Assembly (NCBI RefSeq): GCF_012971725.1
Contig: NZ_CP048833.1
Span: 4,154,001-4,218,000, forward strand
Reading direction: 5' to 3'
DNA from: Pseudomonas multiresinivorans
Lineage (GTDB): Bacteria; Pseudomonadota; Gammaproteobacteria; Pseudomonadales; Pseudomonadaceae
Length of the DNA stretch: 64,000 bases
Shown: positions 37,197-45,201 of the stretch, in pieces
Position numbering within the stretch: the stretch's first letter is position 1
How the letters are laid out: each line of letters opens with the position of its first letter
Notes under the pieces: model-generated
What the model was told of the DNA's origin: nothing
Database searches by the model: none
What the model saw: the letters and a program-made list of their open reading frames with translations, nothing else
Position numbers and translations under genes: made by a program

Positions 37197-39670
37197 GCGC
37201 CGCGCTGCTCTGTTACCACTGTGCGCTGCCGGTTCCGCCCGGCAGCCGCTTCACCGCGCCAGTACTCGGCGAGACCCGAGAATTCTGCTGTCCGGGTTGC
37301 CAGGCCGTGGCCGAGGCCATCGTTGCCGGAGGCCTGGAAGGCTATTACCGCCACCGCACCGAAGCCGCACCCAACCCTGACGCACTCCCCGAACAGCTCG
37401 CCGACGAGCTGAAGCTGTTCGACCGCCCCGACGTTCAGCAGCCCTTCGTCCAGCACCAGGGCGATCTCGCCGAGACCACGCTGATCATGGAAGGCATCAG
37501 CTGCGCCGCCTGCGGCTGGCTGATCGAGAAACATCTCAAGGGCCTGCCCGCCGTCGCCGAGGCCGGCCTCAACCTGTCCAACCACCGCCTGCACGTGCGC
37601 TGGTCCGACAGCGAGCTGCCGCTGAGCGAACTGCTCGCCGAGCTGCGCCGTATTGGTTACGCCGCGCACCCCTTCCAGCCGGACCGCGCCGCCGAACAGT
37701 TGCACCAGGAGAACCGCAAGTCCCTGCGCCAGCTGGGCGTCGCCGGCCTGCTGTGGTTCCAGGCGATGATGGCGACCATGGCCACCTGGCCGGAATTCAA
37801 CATCGACCTGAGCCCCGAGCTGCACGAAATCCTGCGCTGGGTGGCGATGTTCCTCACCACACCCATCGTCTTCTATTCCTGCCAGCCGTTCTTCCGTGGC
37901 GCCGTGCGCGACCTGCGCACCCGCCACCTGACCATGGATGTCTCGGTCTCCCTGGCCATCGGCGGCGCCTACCTGGCCGGCATCTGGACCGCCGTCACCG
38001 GCCACGGCGACCTGTACTTCGACGCCGTCGGCATGTTCGCCCTGTTCCTGCTCGCCGGCCGCTACCTGGAGCGCCGCGCCCGCGAACGCACCGCCGCGGC
38101 CACCGCGCAACTGGTCAACCTGTTGCCCGCCTCCTGCCTGCGCCTGGACGACAGTGGCCAGAGCAGCCGCGTACTGCTCAGCGAACTGAACGTGGGCGAC
38201 CGCGTACTGGTGCAGCCCGGCGCAGTCATCCCGGCCGACGGCCTGATCCTCGACGGCCAGTCCAGCGTCGACGAGTCCCTGCTCACCGGCGAATATCTGC
38301 CACAGCCGCGCCAGAGCGGCGACAGCGTCACCGGCGGCACCCTCAACGTCGAAGGCCCGCTGACCGTGCAGGTCAAGGCCCTGGGCGGCGACAGCCGGCT
38401 GTCCGCCATCGTCCGCCTGCTCGAACGCGCCCAGTCGGACAAGCCGCGCCTCGCCGAACTCGCCGACAAGGCCGCGCAATGGTTCCTCATCGCCCTGCTG
38501 GTGCTGGCCGCCGTGGTCGGCCTGTTCTGGTGGCAACACGATGCCTCACGCGCCTTCTGGGTCGTCCTGGCGATGCTGGTGGCGACCTGCCCCTGCGCCT
38601 TGTCGCTGGCCACGCCCACTGCGCTCACCGCCGCCACCGGGAGCCTGCACAAGCTCGGCCTGCTGGTGACCCGCGGCCATGTGCTCGAAGGCCTGAACCA
38701 CATCGACACGGTGATCTTCGACAAGACCGGCACCCTCACCGAAGGCCGCCTCACCCTGCGCGCCGTGCGCCCGCTGGGCTCGTTGGACAGCGACACCTGT
38801 CTGGCGCTGGCTGCCGCGCTGGAGAACCGATCCGAACACCCTATCGCCCGAGCTTTCGGCCGCGCACCGCAGCCCGCCGAGAATGTCGAGAGCCATCCCG
38901 GCCTGGGCCTGGAAGGCCTGGTCGGCGAACGCCGCCTGCGCATCGGCGAGCCGTCCTTCGTCTGTGGCTTGAGTGGCAGCGAAGCACCCCAGCACCCGCA
39001 GGAGCCCGGCCAGTGGCTGCTGCTAGGTGACGACAGCGAGGCGCTGGCCTGGCTGGTACTGGACGACCGCATCCGTGACGATGCCGCCGACCTGCTCGAT
39101 GCCTGCCGCGCCCGTGGCTGGCGTACCCTGCTGCTGTCCGGCGACAGTTCGCCAATGGTCGGCCGCGTCGCTGCCGAACTGGGCATCGATGACTGCCGCG
39201 GCGGCCTGCGCCCGGACGACAAGCTCGAAGTCCTGCGCCAGTTGCACCAGCAAGGCCACCGCGTGCTGATGCTGGGCGACGGAGTGAACGACGTACCGGT
39301 GCTGGCCGCTGCCGACATCAGCGTTGCCATGGGCTCGGCCACCGACCTGGCCAAGACCAGCGCCGACGCCGTGCTGTTGTCCAACCGTCTGGACAGCGTG
39401 GTACAGGCTTTCAGCCTCGCCCGCCGCACCCGTCGGGTCATCATCGAGAACCTGGTCTGGGCGGGGCTGTACAATGGGCTGATGTTGCCCTTTGCCGCCC
39501 TCGGCTGGATCACGCCCGTGTGGGCCGCAGTGGGCATGTCGATCAGCTCGCTGACCGTGGTACTTAACGCCCTGCGCCTGACCCGGCTGCCCAAGGGCGC
39601 CGGCGCCCCGATAGCGACCACCGCCCTGCCAGCCGCCCCACAAGCGGCGCAGGCGCTGCCACGGAGTTGA
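37193..39670 (+). CDS. ccoI: Copper-exporting P1B-type ATPase CcoI/FixI
   Basis: 825 residues. The N-terminus has a Cys-rich segment (LCYHCALPVPPG, FCCPGCQAV) and an HMA domain with ISCAACGWLIEK. The P-type core shows TGEYLPQ (A domain), the membrane metal site CPCALSLATP, phosphorylation motif DKTGTLTEG (about residue 511) and GDGVNDVPVL. FixI/CcoI supplies periplasmic or assembly-site copper for cbb3 CuB and is distinct from CopA detoxification pumps. It lies between ccoH and ccoS. Confidence 0.96.
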   Translation: MSAALLCYHCALPVPPGSRFTAPVLGETREFCCPGCQAVAEAIVAGGLEGYYRHRTEAAPNPDALPEQLADELKLFDRPDVQQPFVQHQGDLAETTLIMEGISCAACGWLIEKHLKGLPAVAEAGLNLSNHRLHVRWSDSELPLSELLAELRRIGYAAHPFQPDRAAEQLHQENRKSLRQLGVAGLLWFQAMMATMATWPEFNIDLSPELHEILRWVAMFLTTPIVFYSCQPFFRGAVRDLRTRHLTMDVSVSLAIGGAYLAGIWTAVTGHGDLYFDAVGMFALFLLAGRYLERRARERTAAATAQLVNLLPASCLRLDDSGQSSRVLLSELNVGDRVLVQPGAVIPADGLILDGQSSVDESLLTGEYLPQPRQSGDSVTGGTLNVEGPLTVQVKALGGDSRLSAIVRLLERAQSDKPRLAELADKAAQWFLIALLVLAAVVGLFWWQHDASRAFWVVLAMLVATCPCALSLATPTALTAATGSLHKLGLLVTRGHVLEGLNHIDTVIFDKTGTLTEGRLTLRAVRPLGSLDSDTCLALAAALENRSEHPIARAFGRAPQPAENVESHPGLGLEGLVGERRLRIGEPSFVCGLSGSEAPQHPQEPGQWLLLGDDSEALAWLVLDDRIRDDAADLLDACRARGWRTLLLSGDSSPMVGRVAAELGIDDCRGGLRPDDKLEVLRQLHQQGHRVLMLGDGVNDVPVLAAADISVAMGSATDLAKTSADAVLLSNRLDSVVQAFSLARRTRRVIIENLVWAGLYNGLMLPFAALGWITPVWAAVGMSISSLTVVLNALRLTRLPKGAGAPIATTALPAAPQAAQALPRS

Positions 39671-39671
39671 A

Positions 39672-39893
39672 ATGCCCGCTCTCTACATAATGATTCCGGT
39701 TGCCGTGGTGATCGTCGGCATCTGCATCGCGATCTTCTTCTGGGCGGTGAACAGCGGCCAGTACGACGACATGGACGGGCCCGCCCACAGCATCCTGTTC
39801 GACGACGAAGACCCCAAGCACCAGGCCGGCATCGACGAAGCCGAGGGCGACGCCTCGCACAGCAGCCAGAAGCAGGACAAGCGCGATGCCTGA
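39672..39893 (+). CDS. ccoS: cbb3 oxidase maturation protein CcoS/FixS
   Basis: 73 residues: one membrane helix (IMIPVAVVIVGICIAIFFWAV), then SGQYDDMDGPAHSILFDDE, the signature of FixS. Needed for cofactor insertion into CcoN. It starts one base after the ccoI stop and overlaps the next gene by 8 bases. Confidence 0.95.
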   Translation: MPALYIMIPVAVVIVGICIAIFFWAVNSGQYDDMDGPAHSILFDDEDPKHQAGIDEAEGDASHSSQKQDKRDA

Positions 39894-40611
39894 ACTGGCG
39901 CCGCTGCTGGCGTCCGCGCTGATTCTCGGCCTGCTCGGCGGCGGCCACTGCCTAGGCATGTGTGGCGGCCTGATGGGCGCGCTGACCATGGCCATCCCGC
40001 CGGAGCAACGCGGACGTCGCCTGCGTCTGCTGCTGGCCTACAACCTCGGACGCATCCTCAGCTACGCCTGCGCCGGCCTGTTGCTCGGCCTGGCCGGCTG
40101 GGCCGTGGCGCGCACGCCATTCGCCGCAGCGTTGCGGGTGATCGCCGGCCTGCTGCTGATCGCCATGGGCCTCTACCTGGCCGGCTGGTGGAGTGGCCTG
40201 ACCCGCATCGAAGCCCTGGGCCGCGGCCTGTGGAAGCACATCCAGCCCTTCGCCAGCCGCCTGCTGCCGGTCGCCACGCTGCCGCGCGCACTGCTGCTCG
40301 GCGCGCTCTGGGGCTGGCTGCCCTGCGGTCTGGTCTACAGCACCCTGCTCTGGGCCACCAGCCAGGGCTCGGCCATCGACAGCGCCCTGCTGATGCTCGC
40401 CTTCGGCCTCGGCACATGGCCGGTGCTGCTGGCGACAGGGCTCGCGGCCGAGCGCATCACCGCGCTGCTGCGCAAGCGCAGCGTGCGCATGGCCGGCGGC
40501 ATCCTGGTAATTCTCTTCGGCCTGTGGACCCTGCCCGGCCCGCACCAGGCCTGGATCATGGGCCACGAAATGCACGCCAGCGCCGGTATTGCCCACCATA
40601 AAGCCGCTTGA
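39886..40611 (+). CDS. TauE/SafE-type (UreH-like) membrane protein linked to cbb3 assembly
   Basis: 241 residues with six or seven membrane helices. The GGGHCLGMCGGLMG motif at residues ~18-31 and the second-half LWGWLPCGLVYS are typical of the sulfite exporter TauE/SafE / DsbD-like family commonly found after ccoS. Cys/His in GHCxGMC could bind copper. It overlaps ccoS by 8 bases, so it is in the same operon, suggesting a role in metal or thiol supply to the oxidase; this is inference. Confidence 0.8.
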   Translation: MPELAPLLASALILGLLGGGHCLGMCGGLMGALTMAIPPEQRGRRLRLLLAYNLGRILSYACAGLLLGLAGWAVARTPFAAALRVIAGLLLIAMGLYLAGWWSGLTRIEALGRGLWKHIQPFASRLLPVATLPRALLLGALWGWLPCGLVYSTLLWATSQGSAIDSALLMLAFGLGTWPVLLATGLAAERITALLRKRSVRMAGGILVILFGLWTLPGPHQAWIMGHEMHASAGIAHHKAA

Positions 40612-40621
40612 TACAGGTCAA
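40608..40621 (+). promoter_or_regulatory. Candidate Anr box for hemN
   Basis: TTGATACAGGTCAA has one mismatch to TTGAT-N4-ATCAA and overlaps the stop codon of the preceding gene. Centred at 40614.5, it predicts a start near 40656 with TAGACT (40644-40649) as -10, an ideal class II arrangement. Anr control of hemN is established in P. aeruginosa. Confidence 0.78.
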
Positions 40622-40683
40622 CAGGCCTCTATCAGACTCTCCCTAGACTGCGCAGGAAAAGCTCGCCACCGGGGAACATCGGC

Positions 40684-42066
40684 ATGCTCGACAATATTCG
40701 CTGGGACGCAGATCTGATACGCCGATACGATCTGTCCGGCCCGCGCTACACCTCCTATCCCACAGCCGTGCAGTTCCACGAAGGAGTCGGACCCTTCGAC
40801 CTGCTGCACGCGCTGCGCGATAGCCAGAAAGCGCAGCGGCCGCTCTCGCTCTACGTGCACGTCCCGTTCTGCGCGAACATCTGCTACTACTGCGCCTGCA
40901 ACAAGGTCATCACCAAGGATCGTGGCCGCAGCGCCCCCTACCTCGCCCGTCTCATCCACGAAATCGAGATCGTCAGCCGTCACCTGGGTCGCCAGCAGCA
41001 AGTCGAGCAGCTGCATTTCGGCGGAGGTACCCCGACCTTCCTGAGCCCCGGCCAGCTGCGTGAACTGATGGCGCAATTGCGCACCCACTTCCATTTCGTC
41101 GAGGGTGATTTCGGCGACTATGGCATCGAGATCGACCCACGCGAGGCCGATTGGTCGACCATGGGCCTGCTCCGCGAACTGGGCTTCAACCGCGCCAGCA
41201 TTGGCGTGCAGGACTTCAACCTGGAGGTGCAACAGGCCATCAACCGCCTGCAGAGCCTCGACGAGACCCGCGCCATCATCGATGCAGCGCGCACCCTGCA
41301 ATTCCGCTCGATCAACATCGACCTGATCTACGGCCTGCCCAGACAGACCCCGGACACCTTCGCCCACACCGTCGAGCAGGTCATTGCCCTGCAGCCCAAT
41401 CGGCTGTCCGTGTTCAACTACGCGCACCTTCCCGAACGTTTCCCGCCACAACGCCGGATCCTGGCCGAAGACCTGCCCTCCCCCGGGCAGAAGCTGGAGA
41501 TGCTGCAGCGCACCACCGAGCAGCTCGAAGCGGCCGGCTACCGCTATATCGGCATGGACCACTTCGCCCTGCCGGACGACGAACTGGCGATGGCCCAGGA
41601 AGACGGCACCCTGCAGCGCAACTTCCAGGGCTACACCACCCACGGTCACTGCGACCTCGTTGGTCTGGGGGTTTCCTCGATCAGCCAGATCGGTGACCTC
41701 TACTGCCAGAACAGCAATGACATCGCCGACTACCAGAACACCCTCGACCAGGGCCAACTCGCCACTCGTCGTGGATTGCACTGCAACAAGGACGACCTCA
41801 TCCGCCGCGCGGTGATCCAGCAACTGATCTGCCATTTCCAGCTGGACTTCGAAGACATCGAGGACCTCTACAACATCGACTTCCGCGGTTACTTCGCGGA
41901 AATCTGGGACGATCTCGAGCGCTTCGCCCGCGACGGCCTGATCACCCTCGGCCCGCGCGGCATAGACGTCAGCGCTTCCGGCCGGCTGCTGGTCCGTTCG
42001 CTGTGCATGCTGTTCGACCGCTACCTGCCGATGCAAAACCTGCAACGCTTCTCGCGGGTCATCTGA
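40684..42066 (+). CDS. hemN: Oxygen-independent coproporphyrinogen III dehydrogenase
   Basis: 460 residues, a radical SAM enzyme that converts coproporphyrinogen III to protoporphyrinogen IX without oxygen. The cluster motif is VPFCANICYYCAC with Cys63, Cys67 and Cys70; GGGTPTF for SAM binding and the C-terminal substrate trip-wire domain are also visible. The start ATG follows GGGGAACATCGGC. It supplies haem for the oxidases during oxygen limitation, matching its place between cco and anr. Confidence 0.97.
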   Translation: MLDNIRWDADLIRRYDLSGPRYTSYPTAVQFHEGVGPFDLLHALRDSQKAQRPLSLYVHVPFCANICYYCACNKVITKDRGRSAPYLARLIHEIEIVSRHLGRQQQVEQLHFGGGTPTFLSPGQLRELMAQLRTHFHFVEGDFGDYGIEIDPREADWSTMGLLRELGFNRASIGVQDFNLEVQQAINRLQSLDETRAIIDAARTLQFRSINIDLIYGLPRQTPDTFAHTVEQVIALQPNRLSVFNYAHLPERFPPQRRILAEDLPSPGQKLEMLQRTTEQLEAAGYRYIGMDHFALPDDELAMAQEDGTLQRNFQGYTTHGHCDLVGLGVSSISQIGDLYCQNSNDIADYQNTLDQGQLATRRGLHCNKDDLIRRAVIQQLICHFQLDFEDIEDLYNIDFRGYFAEIWDDLERFARDGLITLGPRGIDVSASGRLLVRSLCMLFDRYLPMQNLQRFSRVI

Positions 42067-42096
42067 CCCGCGAGTTCCGCAGACGACCGACGGTGC

Positions 42097-42111
42097 GGGA
42101 CCAACTGTCGC
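42097..42111 (+). promoter_or_regulatory. Imperfect GCGAC-N5-GTCGC palindrome upstream of anr
   Basis: GGGACCAACTGTCGC differs from a perfect palindrome by one base (G for C at position 2) but sits in a longer GTGCG...CGCAC palindrome. The sequence GACCAACTGTCGCACC is identical to the ccoG upstream site. It is about 218 bases before anr. A partial Anr-like TTGATACAGG follows at 42117. Confidence 0.5.
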
Positions 42112-42321
42112 ACCCATTGATACAGGATATGTCCGTCGTCCCAGGGTGTAGGAACAGCCCTGCCCCAGCACTTTTCGAAAGGATTCGAGCCCCGATACAC
42201 CCCCCGCAAACCCTCATCCCCGTCGCTGGAACCAGCGATTCAGACAGGTCGCCAACTGGCGCGCGACTTGCCGTCTGCGGTACCCTTGGTTTTTGTGTGC
42301 CATCCCACTGAAGGAACACTC

Positions 42322-43056
42322 ATGGCCGAAACCATCAAAGTGCGCGCATTGCCACAAGCGCACTGCAAGGATTGCAGCCTGGCTCCCCTCTGCCTGCCCC
42401 TGTCGCTGAACCACAGCGACATGGACGCCCTCGATGAAATCGTCAAGCGCGGCCGCCCCCTGAAGAAAGGCGAGTTCCTGTTCCGCCAGGGCGATGCCTT
42501 CGGCTCCGTCTTCGCAGTGCGCTCCGGCGCGCTGAAGACCTTCAGCATCACCGACGGCGGTGAAGAGCAGATCACCGGCTTCCACCTGCCCAGCGAGCTG
42601 GTCGGCCTGTCCGGCATGGACACCGAGAGCTACCCGGTATCGGCCCAGGCGCTGGAAACCACCTCGGTGTGCGAAATCCCCTTCGAACGCCTGGACGAAC
42701 TCTCCGAGCAGCTGCCGCAACTGCGCCGCCAGCTGCTGCGCGTGATGAGCCGGGAAATCCGCGACGACCAGCAGATGATGATGCTGCTGTCGAAGAAGAC
42801 CGCCGACGAACGCATCGCCACCTTCCTGGTGAACCTCTCCGCGCGCTTCCGTGCCCGCGGCTTCTCGGCCCAGCAGTTCCGCCTGGCCATGTCGCGCAAC
42901 GAGATCGGCAACTACCTGGGCCTGGCGGTGGAAACCGTTTCCCGCGTGTTCACCCGCTTCCAGCAGAACGGCCTGATCGCCGCCGAAGGCAAGGAAGTGC
43001 ACATCCTCGATTCCATCGAGCTGTGCGCACTGGCCGGGGGCCAGCTGGAAAGCTGA
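42322..43056 (+). CDS. anr: Anaerobic regulator Anr (FNR/CRP family)
   Basis: 244 residues from ATG at 42322 (MAETIKVRALPQAH), the start used in P. aeruginosa. The oxygen-labile [4Fe-4S] cluster ligands are Cys15, Cys18, Cys24 and Cys117. A cyclic-nucleotide-type beta-roll follows, then a helix-turn-helix MSRNEIGNYLGLAVETVSRV with the E-SR recognition residues of FNR. Anr binds TTGAT-N4-ATCAA sites such as those found here before cco2, hemN and aer. GAAGGAAC is the ribosome site. Confidence 0.98.
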   Translation: MAETIKVRALPQAHCKDCSLAPLCLPLSLNHSDMDALDEIVKRGRPLKKGEFLFRQGDAFGSVFAVRSGALKTFSITDGGEEQITGFHLPSELVGLSGMDTESYPVSAQALETTSVCEIPFERLDELSEQLPQLRRQLLRVMSREIRDDQQMMMLLSKKTADERIATFLVNLSARFRARGFSAQQFRLAMSRNEIGNYLGLAVETVSRVFTRFQQNGLIAAEGKEVHILDSIELCALAGGQLES

Positions 43057-43127
43057 CAGACACGAAAGCTGACCCTTTGGTTGACTTTCCGGTCATCGAA
43101 AACGGGCTCGCCAATCGGCGGGCCCGT

Positions 43128-43133
43128 TATACT
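43128..43133 (+). promoter_or_regulatory. Candidate -10 for apt
   Basis: TATACT lies 39 bases before the apt start, in the anr-apt spacer. No well-spaced -35 is evident (TTGACT at 43081 is too far away). Confidence 0.35.
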
Positions 43134-43171
43134 TTGGCCTCTGCAAAAACCGCATCAGGTGCACATCCAGC

Positions 43172-43720
43172 ATGATCCTCAACCCACTCGACCTGAAGTC
43201 CGTGATCCGTGCCGTTCCCGACTTTCCCAAGCCCGGCGTCATGTTCCGCGACATAACCCCGCTGTTCCAGTCGCCGCGAGCCCTGCGCTTCGTCGCCGAC
43301 AGCTTCATCCAGCGCTACGTCGAGGCCGACTTCACCCACATCGGCGCCATGGATGCGCGCGGCTTCCTGATCGGTTCGATCATCGCCTACGAACTTAACA
43401 AGCCCCTGGTGCTGTTCCGCAAGCGCGGCAAGCTGCCGGCCGACGTACTGGCCCAGGCCTACGAGACCGAGTACGGCGAAGCCCTGCTGGAAGTCCACGC
43501 CGACAGCCTGTGCGAAGGCGACAGCGTGCTGATCTTCGATGACCTGATCGCCACCGGCGGTACCCTGCTGGCCGCCGCCCAACTGGTACGCCGCATGGGC
43601 GCCAGCGTGTTCGAGGCCGCTGCGATCATCGACCTGCCCGAGCTGGGCGGTTCGACCAAGCTCAACGACGCACAGATTCCCACCTACAGCCTGACCGCCT
43701 TCGCCCTCGACGAAGCCTGA
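43172..43720 (+). CDS. apt: Adenine phosphoribosyltransferase
   Basis: 182 residues. The PRPP-binding loop VLIFDDLIATGGTLLAA (about residues 120-136) and the N-terminal PDFPKPGVMFRDITPL are diagnostic of APRT, which salvages adenine to AMP. It lies after anr, as in P. aeruginosa, and is followed by a terminator. Confidence 0.97.
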   Translation: MILNPLDLKSVIRAVPDFPKPGVMFRDITPLFQSPRALRFVADSFIQRYVEADFTHIGAMDARGFLIGSIIAYELNKPLVLFRKRGKLPADVLAQAYETEYGEALLEVHADSLCEGDSVLIFDDLIATGGTLLAAAQLVRRMGASVFEAAAIIDLPELGGSTKLNDAQIPTYSLTAFALDEA

Positions 43721-43737
43721 TCGGCGCTGTTTCCGAC

Positions 43738-43762
43738 AACGGGCGCTGCGGCGCCCGTTTTC
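43738..43762 (+). terminator. Terminator after apt
   Basis: AACGGGCGC and GCGCCCGTT form a stem around TGCG (43738-43759), followed by TTCGTTT. Confidence 0.8.
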
Positions 43763-43994
43763 GTTTCCGGCGTTCGCACCGGTGCCCCATCCAATGGCTG
43801 GTGATGGCCGGTTTGGCCTGATACGACCCCGCCGCGACCGGATATGACCTGGCGATTGTCCGACAAGACTCCGAACATGACATCAACCGATGACACATTC
43901 GAAGGTGGCATCGCGAACTAACGACAGGGCTTGCCTGGGGTGCCGCACCTGCCACGCGCCTCGCTCCCGCCCGCACAACAACAAGGAGTTAGTC

Positions 43995-44825
43995 ATGAAC
44001 GCCAGTACCACGCCGATTCGCGCCAACTTCCCGGTCCGCCGCATGGATTTCACCTTCAGTGAAACCCCGAAGTACTGGTGGGACGGGCAGCCCTTCATGA
44101 CCCACTTCATGAACAACCTGTCCTCGCTGTTCCCCTACGGCGAGAAGTTCTTCGTCGACAGCGTGCGCGCGGTCCGCGACCGCATCCAGGATCCGCAGCT
44201 GCAGAAGGACGTCAGCGCCTTCATCGGCCAGGAAGCCATGCACTCCAAGGAGCACGCCGCCTACAACGAGTACGCCGACGAACACGGCATCGACCTGGAA
44301 ACCCTGGAACTGCGCATCAAGGTGCTGCTCGAATCCATCAGCAAGGTCACCACCAAGAAGCATCAACTGGCGATCACCTGCGCTCTGGAACACTTCACCG
44401 CGACCATGGCCGAACAACTGCTCAAGCGTGAAGACCTGAGCGGCCAGATGAAGTCGGACAAGATGTACAAGCTGTGGATGTGGCATGCCGTCGAGGAGAA
44501 CGAACACAAGGCGGTGGCCTACGATGTCTACCAGCAGGTCTACGGCGGCTACTTCACCCGCACCGCGGTGATGCTGCTGACCACTGTGATCTTCCTCAGC
44601 GTCATCGCCGGCTTCCAGATCAACCTGCTGCGCCGCGATGGCCAGCTCTTCAACTGGCGCAGCTGGAAGCATGGCCTGGGCGTGCTGCTACACCCGCGCC
44701 GCGGTTACTTCGTCAACCTGATCCGCCCCTGGCTGGACTATTTCCGCCCCGGCTTCCACCCCTTCGACCACGATACCAAGGCACTGGAAACCCGCTGGAA
44801 AGAGCAGTTGGACTTCGCCGGCTGA
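43995..44825 (+). CDS. Metal-dependent hydrolase-like protein (PF10118 type)
   Basis: 276 residues from ATG at 43995 with AAGGAG 10 bases before. A mostly helical body with ExxxH motifs (GQEAMHSKEHAAY, EHFTATMAEQ, EENEHKAVAYD) suggests a di-metal four-helix bundle rather than a true hydrolase fold. One hydrophobic helix (TAVMLLTTVIFLSVIAGFQI) lies near residue 200. The family is labelled predicted metal-dependent hydrolase. The spacer 43763-43994 shows no clear promoter. Function unknown. Confidence 0.8.
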   Translation: MNASTTPIRANFPVRRMDFTFSETPKYWWDGQPFMTHFMNNLSSLFPYGEKFFVDSVRAVRDRIQDPQLQKDVSAFIGQEAMHSKEHAAYNEYADEHGIDLETLELRIKVLLESISKVTTKKHQLAITCALEHFTATMAEQLLKREDLSGQMKSDKMYKLWMWHAVEENEHKAVAYDVYQQVYGGYFTRTAVMLLTTVIFLSVIAGFQINLLRRDGQLFNWRSWKHGLGVLLHPRRGYFVNLIRPWLDYFRPGFHPFDHDTKALETRWKEQLDFAG

Positions 44826-44850
44826 TCCCGCCAAACCTCGCTCAACGTCG

Positions 44851-44880
44851 AAAAACGCCAGGCATCGCCTGGCGTTTTTC
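44851..44880. terminator. Terminator between the PF10118 gene and the cyd operon
   Basis: AAAAACGCCAGGC and GCCTGGCGTTTTT form a perfect stem around ATC, with T-run on one side and A-run on the other. Confidence 0.85.
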
Positions 44881-44994
44881 ATTTCCACCGCGCACCGCGA
44901 CAACCAGTTACTACACTGAGCAGGGTTTCCGGATCCCAATGGAACGCGCAGTTCAAGCAGAACCACATCACGAATTGCGAGCCAAGGAGATTAG

Positions 44995-45201
44995 ATGCCC
45001 CACCAAGCCCCCTCCCCTTGGAAGGTCCCGCTCGTTCGTGAGCTGACCATCATCCTGCTGATCAAGCTGACCCTGCTACTGATCATCAAGACCGTCTGGT
45101 TCGACCAGCCCACCGTCCCCGACGACGGCTCCCGCGTCACCAGCCAGCACCTGCTCGGCGACAGCCGCCCGAGCGACGCCGAGAAGGAGAGCGCCCGATG
45201 A
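44995..45201 (+). CDS. cydP: Cytochrome bd oxidase putative small subunit CydP
   Basis: 68 residues. A short basic start is followed by a single helix (LTIILLIKLTLLLIIKTVWF) and a polar tail with DQPT and QHLLG. This small protein is found just upstream of cydA in many proteobacteria. AAGGAG precedes the ATG by 7 bases, and the stop overlaps cydA (ATGA). Role in the oxidase is inferred from context. Confidence 0.78.
   Translation: MPHQAPSPWKVPLVRELTIILLIKLTLLLIIKTVWFDQPTVPDDGSRVTSQHLLGDSRPSDAEKESAR

Noticed and set aside
38062..39948. 628-codon minus-strand open frame opposite ccoI
   Set aside because: Arg/Ser-rich composition typical of antisense frames in high-GC genes; ccoI has all ATPase motifs on the plus strand.
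42117..42130. TTGATACAGGATAT as an Anr box upstream of anr
   Set aside because: The right half-site does not match ATCAA; it shares TTGATACAGG with the hemN box but is too weak to call.
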